NCBI GenBank assembly: GCA_025558095.1 | Contig: JAIVFI010000020.1 | Location: 124,001-188,000 of the forward strand | Length of the DNA: 64,000 nucleotides | Reading direction: 5' to 3' | DNA from: Hyaloraphidium curvatum | Taxonomy: Eukaryota; Monoblepharomycota; Hyaloraphidiomycetes; Hyaloraphidiales; Hyaloraphidiaceae | Shown: one piece after another, positions 9,736-21,387 of the stretch | How the letters are laid out: each line of letters begins with the position of its first letter | How positions within the stretch are numbered: position 1 is the first letter of the stretch | Program-made: the position numbers and the translations under genes | The notes under the pieces: generated by a model | What the model saw: the letters and a program-made list of their open reading frames with translations, nothing else | Databases searched by the model: none | Told to the model about the DNA's origin: nothing

Positions 9736-11390
9736 ATGCAATCTCCGACAGACGGTGCTTGCGCTCCCGCCGACGGCACGCTGCCGGCCATGGACGGCCC
9801 TGCGTCTCCCCCGGCCTCGCAGCCCTCTGCATCGCCGCCGCCGGCCTCTCCCCCTCGACCCGCCCCTCGCCCCCGCCCGCCGCCCATAACCACCATCACA
9901 ACCGCCCCCGCGCCCTCGCCTGTCACGCACCGCCGCGTGCCGTCGCGTCCCACCCCCGCCGCCAACGTGCCCGAACACCCCGTTCCGCGGCACCCTCCCC
10001 CGCGGGTGGAGTCGGCGCCGCACCGCCCGCGCCTGCGCAACATCGTGTCGCCGCTGCTCGCTGCGGGCCCGGCGAAGCAGACGGACGACGGCGGTGGGAT
10101 CTCATGGCCCGGCCCCGGGGGCGGGAAGGTGCAGGAAGACGGGAAACCGGCGAGCCCGGCGCGGGTGATGCTGGAGCCCAAGACGAGGTGCGGGGGGCAT
10201 TGCGGGGCCGGTCGGGGGTTCTGGGTGCTCGTGGTGCTCGGTGGGCATTTCATTCGCCTTTGTCGGGTCCGCACCGTGGTTGACGGGTCGCGCCGCGTTT
10301 GACAGGTGTCGTGGTGCTGCTGACCGTGGTCATCGCGCCGACTGCTGTGGTCTTTTCGAGGTCGTCGGAGGTTGAAGCGGACACCGGCAGCCCCAGCGGC
10401 GGACTTATCGAGATACCGTTGTCTGCGACCACGTTAATGTACCCCTCCCCGACGCCGGTGCGGACCACGCGTCGGACCACGACGGTGAGCACCATCTTGC
10501 CCCATCGCACGCACCACTCGGAGCTCACCGATCCTCCCGCGGACCAGAAATCCCGCACTACGACGACCACCACCACCCGCCGCACCCTCCCCGCGCCCGA
10601 CGCCCCCCTCCCCCGGGTCGCCCCGCTTCCGCCGGCCCAGCCCATCCGCGGCTGCGTCGTCCCGGGCACCATGGCGCTGACCTTCGACGACGGCCCCTCG
10701 GCTGTGCACACGGCGAGGATACTGGACGTGCTGGGCCGGGAGGGGGTGCCGGCGACCTTCTTCGTGGGTCTTCCGTTTGCGGCCCGACGGCGGGGCATGC
10801 TGATCCTTCCGGGTCCTCAGATCAACGGCCGCAACGACGGCGACATCACCCGCGAACCCTGGCTCTCTATCGTCCGCCGCATGCCCGCCGAGGGCCACGC
10901 CGTGGCCAGCCACACGTGGTCGCACCGCGTCCTGCCCTGGGCCACCGAAGCTGAGGTCCGTTCGGAGCTGGCGATGCTGGAGAACGCGACTTGGCACCAG
11001 TACGGCTTCCGCGCCGCCTACTTCAGACCGCCCCAGGGGAAGCACGGCGAGGATGTGCGGAGGCTACTGGGGGAGCACGGGTACAGGAGGATCGTGATGT
11101 GGAACGTGGACACGGAGGACTTTGCGTCGCGGGAGGACCCGGAGCCGCCGTTCCGCGCCTTCCTGCGGGACATCGCGTTCGTGGACAAGGAGAGGGAGGG
11201 GGCCATCGTGCTCATGCACGACCTGTACGGGGGCACGGCGAGGGGGCTCGTGGAGATGGTCGTCAAATGGGCGAGGGGCAACGGGTGGAGGCTGGTGCCG
11301 CTGCACGTCTGCCTGGGGGACAGGGCCGAGGAGGTCTACAAGCCAGGTGCCAGGCCCATCAACGAGCACATCTCGCGGTACCATCGGTGA
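9736..11390 (+). CDS. membrane-anchored polysaccharide (chitin) deacetylase, tandem copy 1
   Basis: Type II membrane protein of 510 residues. Exons 9736-10240, 10306-10763 and 10821-11390 sum to 1533 bases. The first 155 residues are a Pro/Ala-rich cytosolic tail. Splicing creates the membrane segment GFWVLVVLGVVVLLTVVIAP (about 159-182). A Thr/Pro-rich stalk follows, then a NodB domain (about 285-500). Catalytic motifs are intact: MALTFDDGPS (Asp-Asp), SHTWSH (HxxxH metal ligands), RPPQG, NVDTEDF and LMHD. The family de-N-acetylates chitin at the cell surface. The 57-base intron after ATFF is a multiple of three, so reading through it would add 19 residues; the neighbour's intron at the same place supports splicing. 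Confidence 0.88.
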
Positions 11391-11639
11391 TGGCTGGAGA
11401 GGGACTCCGGGGAGATGAGGGGATCGGCAGGGCAACGGGCCGGCCAAGGGCGTAGGGGCCCTGGATACAACCTACAAGAACATGTAGACGAGCTAGAACT
11501 ATACCAATGCTTTGTCACTCCGTTGCTTTGGCAGCTCTGGCTGTTTGCTTGGGGGCTTTCGGGACCGGCCAGGGGCAAGGAACCCGCCCGCGTGCGGACG
11601 CTCCCCCAAACAACCGATCGAACCCCGAATCCCGGCCCG

Positions 11640-13584
11640 ATGGACGGCGCCCCGGGGCCCGGCGTGCCGCCGCACGGCCTCAAGCCGCTCGCGGTGCCGC
11701 GGCACAAGCCGCGCCGGTCGGCGGGCGTCGCGGCGCAGTCGGCCACGCTCCACAACCCGCCGCCGGCGGAGGGCGACGCGCGGCGCCGCTCGGCCGAGGC
11801 ATCGCGCGGCGCCGGCGCAGGCAGCACTTCGGCGACCCATGTCCGCCGCTCGTCGCACCTCGCGGAGCCGCACGTCGTGCAGACGTCGGCCGCCCGCGTG
11901 TCGCCGACGTCGCCGGTCGCCCACCGCGCCGGCTACACCGCCGCCGAGGAGGCGTACTACCCGCCAGCCAGCCCCGCGCACGCAGCAACCCCCGTCTCGG
12001 CTGCCGACGCCGCCCCGCACAGGCCCGTCAGCATCTTCACGCGGCTGCAGGCGCTGGTGGCCGGCGCGGGCAGGGTGCAGCCCATCTCGCCGACCTCGGG
12101 GCCGCAGTCGTCGACGCCGTCCAAGCCGTCGGCACTGGCCAAATGGCCCGCCGTCGCCGTGGTGTCGGAGGACTGGAGCACGGGCAGGGCGTCGGGCGTG
12201 GACTGGAAGGACTCCGCGGTAGCGGGGCCGGACAAGATGGACGACGAGGACGACAAGGCCTCCAAGCCCTCGTCGCCGTCCATGATCATGCTGCAGCAGA
12301 AGCAGCGGTGCGGATCGTGGTCGGCCACGCGCATCTGGGGACTGGTCATTCTCCTGCTCGGTGGGCTTGAATCCGCCCCCAGACGGAAAGGACTCACGCC
12401 CTCCCGCAGCCGTCATCACCGTGCTGGTCATCGTCATTGTTCCCACCGTGGTCGTCGTCAAGCAGACCCAAGATGCCGGCCTGGTGGCCCAGGAGTTCGA
12501 TGCCCCGGTCGAGCAGTACGAGACCTACGCGGTCACGTCGTCCTCGACCTCGTCGACCACCTCGCGGACAACCAGCCGGACGGCGACGCCCACAAAGACG
12601 AGGACGCGGACCACCACCGCCACCACCGTCCGTATCCTGGCTGCAGTGCCTTGTCGACGTGCCCCGAACTAACCTAAATCCGCTTTCCTCCGCAGACGCA
12701 GACCACGACGACGACAACCCGGCGCCTGCCGGACGCCTGGGATCCCCTGCCCTGGACGGACCCCCTCGGCCCCGCCAACGTCGTCAACCGCTGCGTGGAA
12801 CCCGGAATGTTTGCGCTCACCTTCGACGACGGTGGGATGCGGCGCGGCCGAAGAGCTGGGTTTCGAGGATGCTGACAGCCGTCTGCCTCCAGGTCCGATG
12901 GACTGGACCAACATCCTGTTGGACCAGCTGGCGCAGGAGGGCGTGACTGCGACCTTCTTCGTTGGTACCTCGTCCTGCCGTTCCTCGCATCCCGCTCACC
13001 CGCACCCAGATCAACGGCCGCAACTTCGGCGACATCCGGATGCAGCCCTACATGTCCATGGTGGACCGCATGACCTCCGAGGGCCACGTTGTCGCCAGCC
13101 ACACCTGGGGCCACCGCACCCTCCGGGGGCTAAGCGAGGACGACATACGGTGGCAGATGAACAACCTCGACAACGCGACGGTAACTCGCCCCTTCCCCCG
13201 CGCCTCTCTCGTCCGGAAGATCTGACGCGTGCGCGGCAGTTCTACCAGTACGGCTTCCGCCCGCGCTACATGCGGCCCCCCTCGGGCCGGTACGACGACT
13301 CGGTCCGCCGCGTGCTCGGCGAGCTGGGCTACCGCGACATGGTCCTCTGGACCGTGGACCCGGAGGACTGGTCCACCCCGCAGGACCCCGAGGGCACCTT
13401 CCGGCGGTACGCCGGCATCATGCAGGGCTTCGACCCCGCGCGGGACGGCATCATCCTGCTGCTGCACGACGTGCACGAGTCGACGGCGCGGACGCTGGCG
13501 AGGAGGGTGGTCAGGCATGCCAAGGACAACGGGTGGAGGTTCGTGACGATGGATGCGTGCTTGGGGCAGTGGGGGCAGGCGTAG
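11640..13584 (+). CDS. membrane-anchored polysaccharide (chitin) deacetylase, tandem copy 2
   Basis: Paralogue of the preceding gene, 552 residues from six exons: 11640-12360, 12410-12627, 12696-12831, 12893-12960, 13010-13180 and 13240-13584 (1659 bases). A long Ala/Pro/Ser-rich cytosolic tail (1-230) is followed by a membrane segment made across the first intron (WGLVILLLAVITVLVIVIVP), a stalk with runs of Thr and Ser, and the NodB domain (about 345-545) with FALTFDDGPM, SHTWGH, RPPSG, TVDPEDW and LLHD. Intron positions in the membrane segment and after ATFF match copy 1; three further introns are unique. The catalytic set is intact. It probably acts on chitin at the plasma membrane beside copy 1. 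Confidence 0.87.
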
Positions 13585-13837
13585 TGAGTCTTGTCGCGCG
13601 GTTCGGTTTCCGAAGGCTTCCTGATGCCGTCCGTGCAGCCGCGAGAGGCCGGTAAAGGACTATTACGCTCCATGAGCACAATGTTTCGTTTCATGTAGGG
13701 CGAGCGGCGCGGCGGCGAGGGACTCTGACGGACAACATGTATCTCTTTCCACATCCGCGGACGGCGGCAAGGCAGATACCCCGAAATAGACGCCTGGGCG
13801 ATCCTGACACCATACACTCCAACCCCGCCGCGCGTCT

Positions 13838-15862
13838 CTAGTTCTTCAGGGCAACCTTGAAGTCCGCCCCCGTCGTCGCCCGCACGTCCTCGACCGTGCT
13901 CCCGGGCATCAGCTCGACGAGGGTGAGGCCCTCCTTGGGGTCCACGTCGAACACGCACTGTCGGTCCGGGGAGTGAGTCGGCAATGACCGCAACGGCCGT
14001 GTCAAAGACGCACCTTCTCCGTGATGATCCGCGAGACGCACTTGGTGCCCGTGAGGGGCAGCGTGCACTTTTTCAGGATCTTGGGCTTGTCCTGGACGTG
14101 GTCGGGGTCTGTTAGCATGTCCGGCGGCTTGAGATCGCCGAGGCCACATACCCCTTTCGCGGTGTGCTCCATCGTCACGACGACCCTCGTCTTTTCCGGG
14201 CTCGACACGAGGTCCATCGCGCCGCCCATGCCCTTGACCATCTTGCCGGGAATGATCCAGTTGGCCAGGTCCCCGTGCTCCGACACCTCCATGGCCCCCA
14301 GCACGGTCAGCTGCACCTTGCCGCCGCGGATCATGGCGAAGCTCTGGTCGCTCGAAAACACCGACGACAGGGGGAGCAGCGTCACGGTCTCCTTGCCGGC
14401 GTTGATCAGGTCCGGGTCCTCCTTGCCCTTGACCGGGAACGGCCCGAGGCCGAGGATGCCGTTCTCGGACTGGAGGACGACCTTGGTCCCGGGGGCGATG
14501 TAGTTGGACGCGAGCATGGGCATGCCGATGCCGAGGTTGGCGTAGGTGCCGTCGCTGAACTCGGCGGCCGCGCGGCGGACGATGAGCTCGCGCTTGGCGT
14601 GGTCCGAGCTGGGTTTCTTGGACTTGACGGTGGTCGCGCCCGACGGGTCCGACAGGGTGAGGCGCTGCGCGGGTTGCAAGAATCAGTGCCCTCCCACTCC
14701 CGATTTGTGACCAACACACCTCAATCCGCTTCTCGTAGCTGGGCCCCTTGACCACCCGGTGGACGTAGATCCCGGGCAGGTGGATGTTGTCCGGGTCCAG
14801 CTCCCCGACCTCGACCACCTCCTCCGCCTCGACGATGCACGTCCTCCCGGCCATCCCGCACGCGGGGTTGAAGTTCCTCGCCGCCATCCGGAACACGCAG
14901 TTGCCCTCCTTGTCGGCCTTCCACGCCTTGACGAGGGAAAAGTCGCCCGTGATGGCCTCCTCCATCACGTGGGGCTTGCCGTTGAAGGAGCGGACCTCGC
15001 GGGGGGCGGAGACGATCTTGGGGACGAGGGTGGGTTTGGAGCCCGCGGGAACCGGCTCGTACGAGATGGGGAAGCCGCCTTCGGCGATGACCGTGCCGTA
15101 CGCGGTGGGAGTGTCTGCCAGAGACTCGGACGTCAAGCTTGGTTGATCTCGGCAGCAGTTGGCAGCGACCCACAGAACGCCGGAATTCCGGCACCTCCCG
15201 CCCTCAGCCGCTCTGCGAGGGTACCCTGCGGGGTCAGTTCGACCTCCAGCTCGCCGTGGAGGTACTGCCGCTCGAACTCGGCGTTCTCCCCGACGTAGGA
15301 GGAGATCATTCGGCGGATCTGCTTCTTCTGGAGCAGCCGACCGAGGCCAAAGTCGTCAACGCTGTCGAATCGACGCGTTAGGCGCCCCGAACGATCGGTA
15401 TCTGGCCATCGGACCCACCCAGCGTTGTTCGAGACCACGACGAGGTCCTTCACATCGTCCCGCTTGTTGAGCGCCGCAATCAAATTCTCCGGGATCCCGC
15501 AGAGCCTGTCCAGTGCCGCGGCAATCAGCTTCAAGCGGGGCTGAACCACGGTGGCCCTCCCACCCGAATCCCCCGACAAGAAGCTTCATTCCGCTCTTGA
15601 TGTCAGCCACCGCCTCGTCCGCGGTCTCGTAGATTTTGTCGCTGGGCTTGCGCGCCTGGACGACGCTCGCAAAGAAACGGAAGGCATGGGCCGGGGATGG
15701 GGAGCTGAGCCTCAGCTGAGGTCGCGGGGAGACTCGCGGACGGGGGGAGGAGTGGGGGACGGCCGCGGCGGTGCGGAATCCCCGCGACGCGCACGGAGCG
15801 GCGGCGCAGGGCCGCGCCAGAAGCACGCCAACAGAGGCGCGGGAACGCGTCGGTGCGAGCAT
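13838..15862 (-). CDS. succinyl-CoA:3-ketoacid CoA-transferase, mitochondrial
   Basis: SCOT transfers CoA from succinyl-CoA to acetoacetate. Reading leftwards from 15862: an Arg/Ala-rich N-terminus ([18 protein letters not shown]) typical of a mitochondrial presequence, then [64 protein letters not shown] and [17 protein letters not shown] of the A domain. After a linker comes the B domain with [12 protein letters not shown] and [11 protein letters not shown], whose Glu forms the acyl-CoA intermediate. At least five short introns separate these blocks; the last exon ends VALKN. Length fits the roughly 500-residue eukaryotic enzyme. It is followed in the same direction by an HSL-type esterase. 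Confidence 0.92.
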
Positions 15863-16035
15863 GTCGCGTCGCGTCTGGGGCGGGAGACGGGGCGGAAACT
15901 GAAGGCAAGTTTCCGCTGCCTCCTCCCTCCTCACTTGCCACTCTTCGAGCGTGATCGGTTCGGGACTCTGAAGGCCAAAAGCAGTCGAATCAAAGAAAAG
16001 ACACGCGTAAAAGCTGCTATCTCTCGATCTCGCCC

Positions 16036-17644
16036 TCACTTGCCCGCCGCGAGGTAAACATCCTTGATTGGACCCTTCCACCCAACCTTCTCCGCCCTTT
16101 CGATGTAGCTCTTGAGCATGCGCTTGAGCTCCTCGACCGGGCCCGAGTGCTCCCGCGCCTTGCCCTCGTAGTCGATCGACTCGGCCTCCGGCATTACCGC
16201 CTTGGGATCGGACACGGCGCGCCTCAGGAAATCCGCGATCCTGTCCAAGCAGACCTGCGTCTGGACGAGGAACGGGAGCAACTGGAAAACCTGCACGGAA
16301 AGCACGGCCTGTGAGGATGGACGAACGAAGCCGAATCCGCGAAAGTCACCCACGTGGAACTGATCCAGGTAGATGTCCACCTCCACGGGAGCCCCAGTCG
16401 CCATCCTCGGCACGTAGAAAGCGAGGTCCTTGCCAAGAAGCCTGTCCGCGGTGGCGAGGCAGGCGAGCGTGGGCGGCAGGGCCTTGCCGATCGGGTCGGC
16501 GATCGGGGCGAAGGTCGGGTCGTCCAACTTCTTCGAGTAGATCTCCTTGGATCCGGCGTACGACACGGCCACTGAAGAGGAAGTTCGCGAGTCAATTTGT
16601 AATCCAATGCGTGCGAAGGACGGCCATGGCTCACTGGAATCCGTTTGGTCCCCCAAAGTCTTCGGAAGAATGTCAGCGTCGAACTCGTCGCCGAGGTACG
16701 ACGTCGGGCTGCTTCCACTCAGATCGAGCCAAGGACTGCAAACAGCGAATCAGTGCCTTGCCTGCAGAACGTTTCCATCGACATGGGCACCTGATCGCCA
16801 CGATCCCCGCCACCTGTCCGCCGAACTCAGGGTGCTCGCGCAGGTAGACCGCCGCCGCGTGGGCAAGCCCGCCACCGGCCGAATCTCCGGCAATGCAGAT
16901 CTTCTCGGCGGGGACGTCGGAGCAGCGGAGGTGGCGCCACGCGGAGAGCGCGTCGCAAACGGCCGCAGGGTGCGGGTTCTCGGGCGCGAGGCGGTCTGCG
17001 GTGGGAGGAAAGCAAGCGCTACGGATTTGGCCGGTCACGATTAAGTCAGCCGCACAGTCGATCGAGAGGACGCGGATGCCGCGAGCGGCGATTGCGCCCG
17101 TGATCATGCGGTGGCTCTTGGGTGACATCATAACGTAGCCGCCCTGATCAAATGGTCAGAACTACGCGCTTCACGCCAGCGCATGTCTTACTCCGTGCAC
17201 GTAGATGAGCACCGGGAGCTGCTCGTCCCCCTCGCTACCCTTGGGCTCAAGCCACTCGCCGTGCACTTCTCCCTCGGGCTCCTCCTCCCACCCGGGCACC
17301 TTGAAGCGCGCAAACGTGGTCGGAGTCAGCGTGACGTTGTCAGGCACGGGAGCGACCGGAAACTGCTCGGCCATGTGCCTGTGGAAAGCGGGGTCGAGGT
17401 GAGGAACGTCCCGCTCGTCGCGTCAAGAAGCCGCCCCGGACGCAGACGGACCTTATGGCCTTGACGTACACCGCGACGCCGGACTCGGCGCTTAGGCCGG
17501 CCCTGAAGGCTGCGACCGCGGCGGTCTCCTCCTGCGACCAGCTCGCTGGGTGCGGCGCGTCTGTCCGTCAGCGTCGGAGCGCGTCTAATGGCGCGAGCCG
17601 TGCCCACCAGGAACCTTGGGGAGACCGGCAGTTTGCGTCGCCAT
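16036..17644 (-). CDS. HSL-family alpha/beta hydrolase (esterase/lipase)
   Basis: Carboxylester hydrolase of the hormone-sensitive-lipase/arylacetamide-deacetylase type. The likely start is the ATG read leftwards from 17644 (MATQTAGLPKVPGG). Exons then give SQEETAAVAAFRAGL, PVLIYVHG spliced to GGYVMMSPKSHR (the HGG oxyanion-hole motif), RLAPENPHPAAVCDALSAW, and ICIAGDSAGGGLAHAAAVYL, the GDSAGG nucleophile elbow. The C-terminal third has PRMATGAPVEVDIYLDQFHV, which supplies the expected catalytic Asp and His. Several short introns were not all fixed at base level. No signal peptide seen. Confidence 0.8.
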
Positions 17645-18144
17645 GTTGCGCTCTTGATGTAGCGGTTGATTTCGGCACGATGGGCGAAACGGGAACGGGA
17701 TAGCGGGGGACAGAACAGGACAGGACAGTCGGACAGTCGACGCAAGCGGGCAGTCGGTGACTCGACGACCGAAAGCCCGCCGGCAAAAGCACGCTTCGCC
17801 GGTCATCATTTCCATTCCAGCGAAGATAAGTGAACACTCAGCGAGTTTCAGGATCAAAGTCTCCGGGGAGCTGGAGGAATGGCGGAGTCCTAATATAGGC
17901 TCCTCGATGCCTCCTTCCGATGAACGGTGGAAACGTCTAAGCCGCCTCCAGGTGGTAAGCCGCGCCGGAATGGCAGGCATTGGAGGTCAAGGGTGCTGAT
18001 TGGTAAGAGCTCAATGTATTGTGGGCGGAAACGTGTTGGTTTGTTTTGCGTGGGCGACGGCGCGATAAAAGGCGACAGTTCGGACTGACACCACGCGGCG
18101 GAGTTCCGGGATCCTGCGCGGCGATGTTGATCTTGGTCCATTCA
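17645..18144. other. intergenic, no gene recognised
   Basis: 500 bases between two leftward genes: upstream region of the HSL esterase and 3' region of the MDR reductase. It includes tandem GGACAGGACAGTCGGACAGTCG-type repeats near 17708-17736. No coding signal on either strand. Confidence 0.4.
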
Positions 18145-19513
18145 TCAGGAGAACTTCACGACGAGCTTGCCCATGTTCTGCGCGCCTTGGAAAAGCGACG
18201 CAAAGTGCTCCGGCACCCGCTCGAACCTACGCACGGTGCGGCATCAGCCCCAGAAACATCCCCCGTACGGCGGTGAACCCACCCCTCGACGACCGTCTGC
18301 CTCGCCACCAGCTTCCCCTCCCTCATCCACGCCGTCAGCTTCCCCCTCGCCTCCCCGAACCTGTCCGCGTAGTCCGGCAAAAGGAACCCCTCCATCCTCG
18401 CCCTCCTCGTGACCATCGCCGTCGTATCGAGCGGGTATGAAGGATCCGCTGCGTTGTAAACCGACGCGGCGCCGCACAGCGCTATGCGGGCGCGGTTGGC
18501 GACGATGGGGAGGACGGCGGCCAAGACGGGGCCGCCGGTGTTGTCGAAGAACAGGTCGATACCGTCCGGGGCGAGGGAGAGGAGGGCGGAGCGGAGGGAG
18601 GGGACAGGTTGGCGGTGCGTGAGGGCGTGGTCGGCGCCGATGGTGAGGAGCCAGTCGCTGCGGATCGGGGGGCGTCAGCAGCTTCACCAGCTCAGGCAAA
18701 GGTCGTACCATTTCTCCTTAGAGCCCGATCGCTGCCGATTCTTCAAGATCTGCACGGCCACACAGCCCGTGCCACCTGCAGCCTGTTGATGTGCGGTTGC
18801 GATCAACTGCCCATGCATCCCGAAAGCGCCGGAAAACCCCACCGCAGACACGACCGCGACCTCCCCCGCCTTGGCCTTGAGTATGTCCGTGACCCCGAAG
18901 TAAGCAGTCATGCCCGAATTCACCAGCATCTGCAGCGCCGTCCCGTCGTCCACCCCGTCCGGCACCCGATCGCCCTCGGCCGGAGACACGACGCCGTGCT
19001 CCTTCCAGCCGAGCCTGCACGAGATCCTATCGCCCGGCGCGAAGGAGGGGTGGCGCGAGGCGAGCACGCGGGCGACGCAGGAGCCGGGGACGGGGGAGCC
19101 GAGGGGGGTGGGGGGGAGGTAGCCCCGGATGTTGGGGTCTGCGAGGTTCCGGCAACATCACTCGGCGAGGGAGCGTGAAATGGAGAACGAATGGCTCACT
19201 CATGGCGACCAGGCGCACTGCGAATGGGAAGTCGTGGGAGACATCGCGTCAGAAGGCGATACTCCGACCAACCGGGCATTCCGGAGACTCACTGCCGGCA
19301 TCAAGGGCCAACATAAGATTCTGCACGAGCACCTCGCCGTCCTTTGGTGATGGGAGTTGGCCATGTGGTCGCGGTGGAACGAGTCCGGGGCGTGACCACC
19401 TTCAGCGCGGGCAGGGGCGCCGTCTCGAGCCTAAACGTCCCGACGTCGACCATGGCGGCCGGGTACTCTGCAATCACCCATTGACGCGTCTCGGTCGGCA
19501 GCTTGTCACCCAT
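18145..19513 (-). CDS. zinc-free MDR oxidoreductase, prostaglandin-reductase-like
   Basis: Medium-chain dehydrogenase/reductase of the leukotriene-B4/prostaglandin reductase and NADPH alkenal reductase type; these reduce C=C bonds of enones with NADPH. Starting from the ATG read leftwards from 19513: MGDKLPTETRQWVIAEYP, DGEVLVQNLMLALD spliced to PNIRGYLPPTPLG, PSFAPGDRISCRLGW, MLVNSGMTAYFGVTDI, AGEVAVVSA, AAGGTGCVAVQILK (nucleotide loop), a block reading DGIDLFFDNTGG, ARIALCGAASVYN, MEGFLLPDYADRF and a final strand ending GKLVVKFS. No zinc-ligand Cys cluster is present, as expected. About six exons. It diverges from the P4H-like gene with only 70 bases between start codons. Confidence 0.84.
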
Positions 19514-19583
19514 ACTGGCAAGGACGAGACTGCGTGCGCGCGTGGCGTCGATCACCCGGCCTTGTTTACGTCGCCACATCGTC

Positions 19584-21167
19584 ATGGGCAAGGCGGCGCA
19601 GGAGGCGAAGAAGCGGCGGCGGGAGCGCGAGCTGGGGTTGGGCCCGTACGCCCATGTCCGCGAACCGGTCGCCGTGGCCGCGGAGGACGGCGATGGGGCG
19701 GACGAGGGGAACGGGGCACCTCCGCTTGTCGGACTTCCCGTGTCGGCCGCCGAGCTGGCGACGGCCTCCCGCGTGCTGGCGGCCCTAGCCGGGGCGCAAT
19801 CTCAGCTGCACCCGTCCGCGGCTGCGGCGCGGGAGCTGAAGCCGCTTCGGCGGGCGGTGCACGCCTTTCTCCGCGCCGAGCAGGAGGCCTCGGGCACCGG
19901 CGCCTCGCTCTCCTCGCGGGTTTCTTTGGCGCTGGCGTCGGGCCGGTTTACGGACGCACGGGTGCTGCTCGCCGAAATGGCCATCAGGGGACTGCCGCTC
20001 AAGCTGGGCCAGGTCCAACGCTGGGTCAGGGAGTGTGACGCCGCCGCCACGTCGGCCGAGGCCGACCGGGCAGAGGTGTGGCGCGCCCTCGAGGGCATCT
20101 TGCGGGCCGCCGGGGAGTACGAGCCGCCGAAAGGCAGCCAAAGTGGTGCCTGGAAACGCGCAACGGACGGAGAGCACGACCCGGGGCAATCGTCGGACGA
20201 GTACGGCCCCGGCGCACCGGTCTTTCGGCACCGCCCCTGGACCGTTGGCGATCCGTCGCCTCTCCAATTGTGGGCGCAGCGCGAAACCGGCACCCTCTTC
20301 GCCCCAGACGAGCTCCAAGCCCTCCGTGCCCCCTTCCGGGACGTCCTCACGACGCCCGGCCCGCAACGGCAACCCCCGAATCTGCACCCCGCCGTCGTCT
20401 GGGCCTCCGAACCCGGCAGCATCCCTCTTACCGCTTCGGCACCCGTGACGCGGCACGACCACCCATCCGTGCCGGGCTGCTTCCTCCTCCGCGACCTGCT
20501 CGACATCGAGGACTGCCGCACCATCCTCCGCCATGCCGAGGCGGTTGGCTACCTCCCCGACCAGCCGCAGGCCAACAAAGACTCGATCCTCGCGCACAAC
20601 TTCATCTGGCTCGCCGACCCGGCGTTCATGTCTGCGCTCTTTTCGCGCGCGCGCGAACTGCTGCCGCAGGAGACGGACGGGGGCCGGCTGCGGGGGATCA
20701 ACCCGCGGTTCCGGTGCTACCGGTACGTTCCCGGCGCGGTGTACAGGCCGCACATCGACGGCGCGTGGCCCGAGAGCGGGCTGGATGGGGAGGGGAACTA
20801 TGTCTACGACGTCAACGGGGCGAAAGGCGAGGCGGTGTGGAGCAGGCTCACCTTGTGGGTCCTCCTGTTCGCCTCATCCTCGCAATCCCTCTTGCTCACA
20901 TTCCCCGCGCGTACCAGCCTGATCTACCTTAACGACGACTTTTCCGGCGGCTGCACGACCTTCTTCCTGCCCCGTCCCGGAGGCGGCCTCGACGCCTTCC
21001 CCGTGCGCCCGCGCGCCGGATGCGCGCTCGTGTTCCCGCACGGGGAGGCGAGGGGGAGCCTGCTTCACGAGGGGTCGGGGGTCGAGGAGGGCGGGAAGTT
21101 CGTGATCAGGACGGAGGTGCTGTACGAGGTCGGAAGGAAGGCGGGGGAGGGGACGGGGATGTTCTGA
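19584..21167 (+). CDS. 2-oxoglutarate/Fe(II) dioxygenase, prolyl-4-hydroxylase-like
   Basis: Predicted 506 residues from exons 19584-20854 and 20918-21167. The 63-base intron is a multiple of three, so an unspliced reading would insert 21 hydrophobic residues; splicing gives LTFLIYLNDDFSGGCTTFF, the expected core strand. Iron ligands are His and Asp of RPHIDG (about 389-392) and the distal His of LLHEG (about 472), with Arg in FVIRTEVLY binding 2-oxoglutarate. The DSBH domain is C-terminal (about 285-490). The first 280 residues are Ala/Arg-rich with a basic lysine-rich start (MGKAAQEAKKRRRERE) and no recognised domain. No secretion signal, so probably cytosolic or nuclear. Confidence 0.83.
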   Translation: MGKAAQEAKKRRRERELGLGPYAHVREPVAVAAEDGDGADEGNGAPPLVGLPVSAAELATASRVLAALAGAQSQLHPSAAAARELKPLRRAVHAFLRAEQEASGTGASLSSRVSLALASGRFTDARVLLAEMAIRGLPLKLGQVQRWVRECDAAATSAEADRAEVWRALEGILRAAGEYEPPKGSQSGAWKRATDGEHDPGQSSDEYGPGAPVFRHRPWTVGDPSPLQLWAQRETGTLFAPDELQALRAPFRDVLTTPGPQRQPPNLHPAVVWASEPGSIPLTASAPVTRHDHPSVPGCFLLRDLLDIEDCRTILRHAEAVGYLPDQPQANKDSILAHNFIWLADPAFMSALFSRARELLPQETDGGRLRGINPRFRCYRYVPGAVYRPHIDGAWPESGLDGEGNYVYDVNGAKGEAVWSRLTLWVLLFASSSQSLLLTFPARTSLIYLNDDFSGGCTTFFLPRPGGGLDAFPVRPRAGCALVFPHGEARGSLLHEGSGVEEGGKFVIRTEVLYEVGRKAGEGTGMF

Positions 21168-21387
21168 CGTCGGCCTGGATCACTTACTGTTCTTCCTGGT
21201 GTGATTCTGGAATTCATGGTGCTCTGCGGATTCTCCACGCATCGCGCACCGATCGTCGCAGCTGCGAAGGCGATTGCGGGAACGCCTGCCAGGCGTTGAG
21301 TCAGAGGCGAAACAAAACAACAAACGTCCCGCCGCCACACCGGCAGTTCCAAGGCGAGCATCGCCGCCTAGAAGGTCCGCCGCCGCG

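Noticed and set aside
20855-20917. Hydrophobic 21-residue insertion in the P4H-like enzyme core
   Set aside because: It is a 63-base intron in frame; removal restores the core strand LTFLIYLNDDF.
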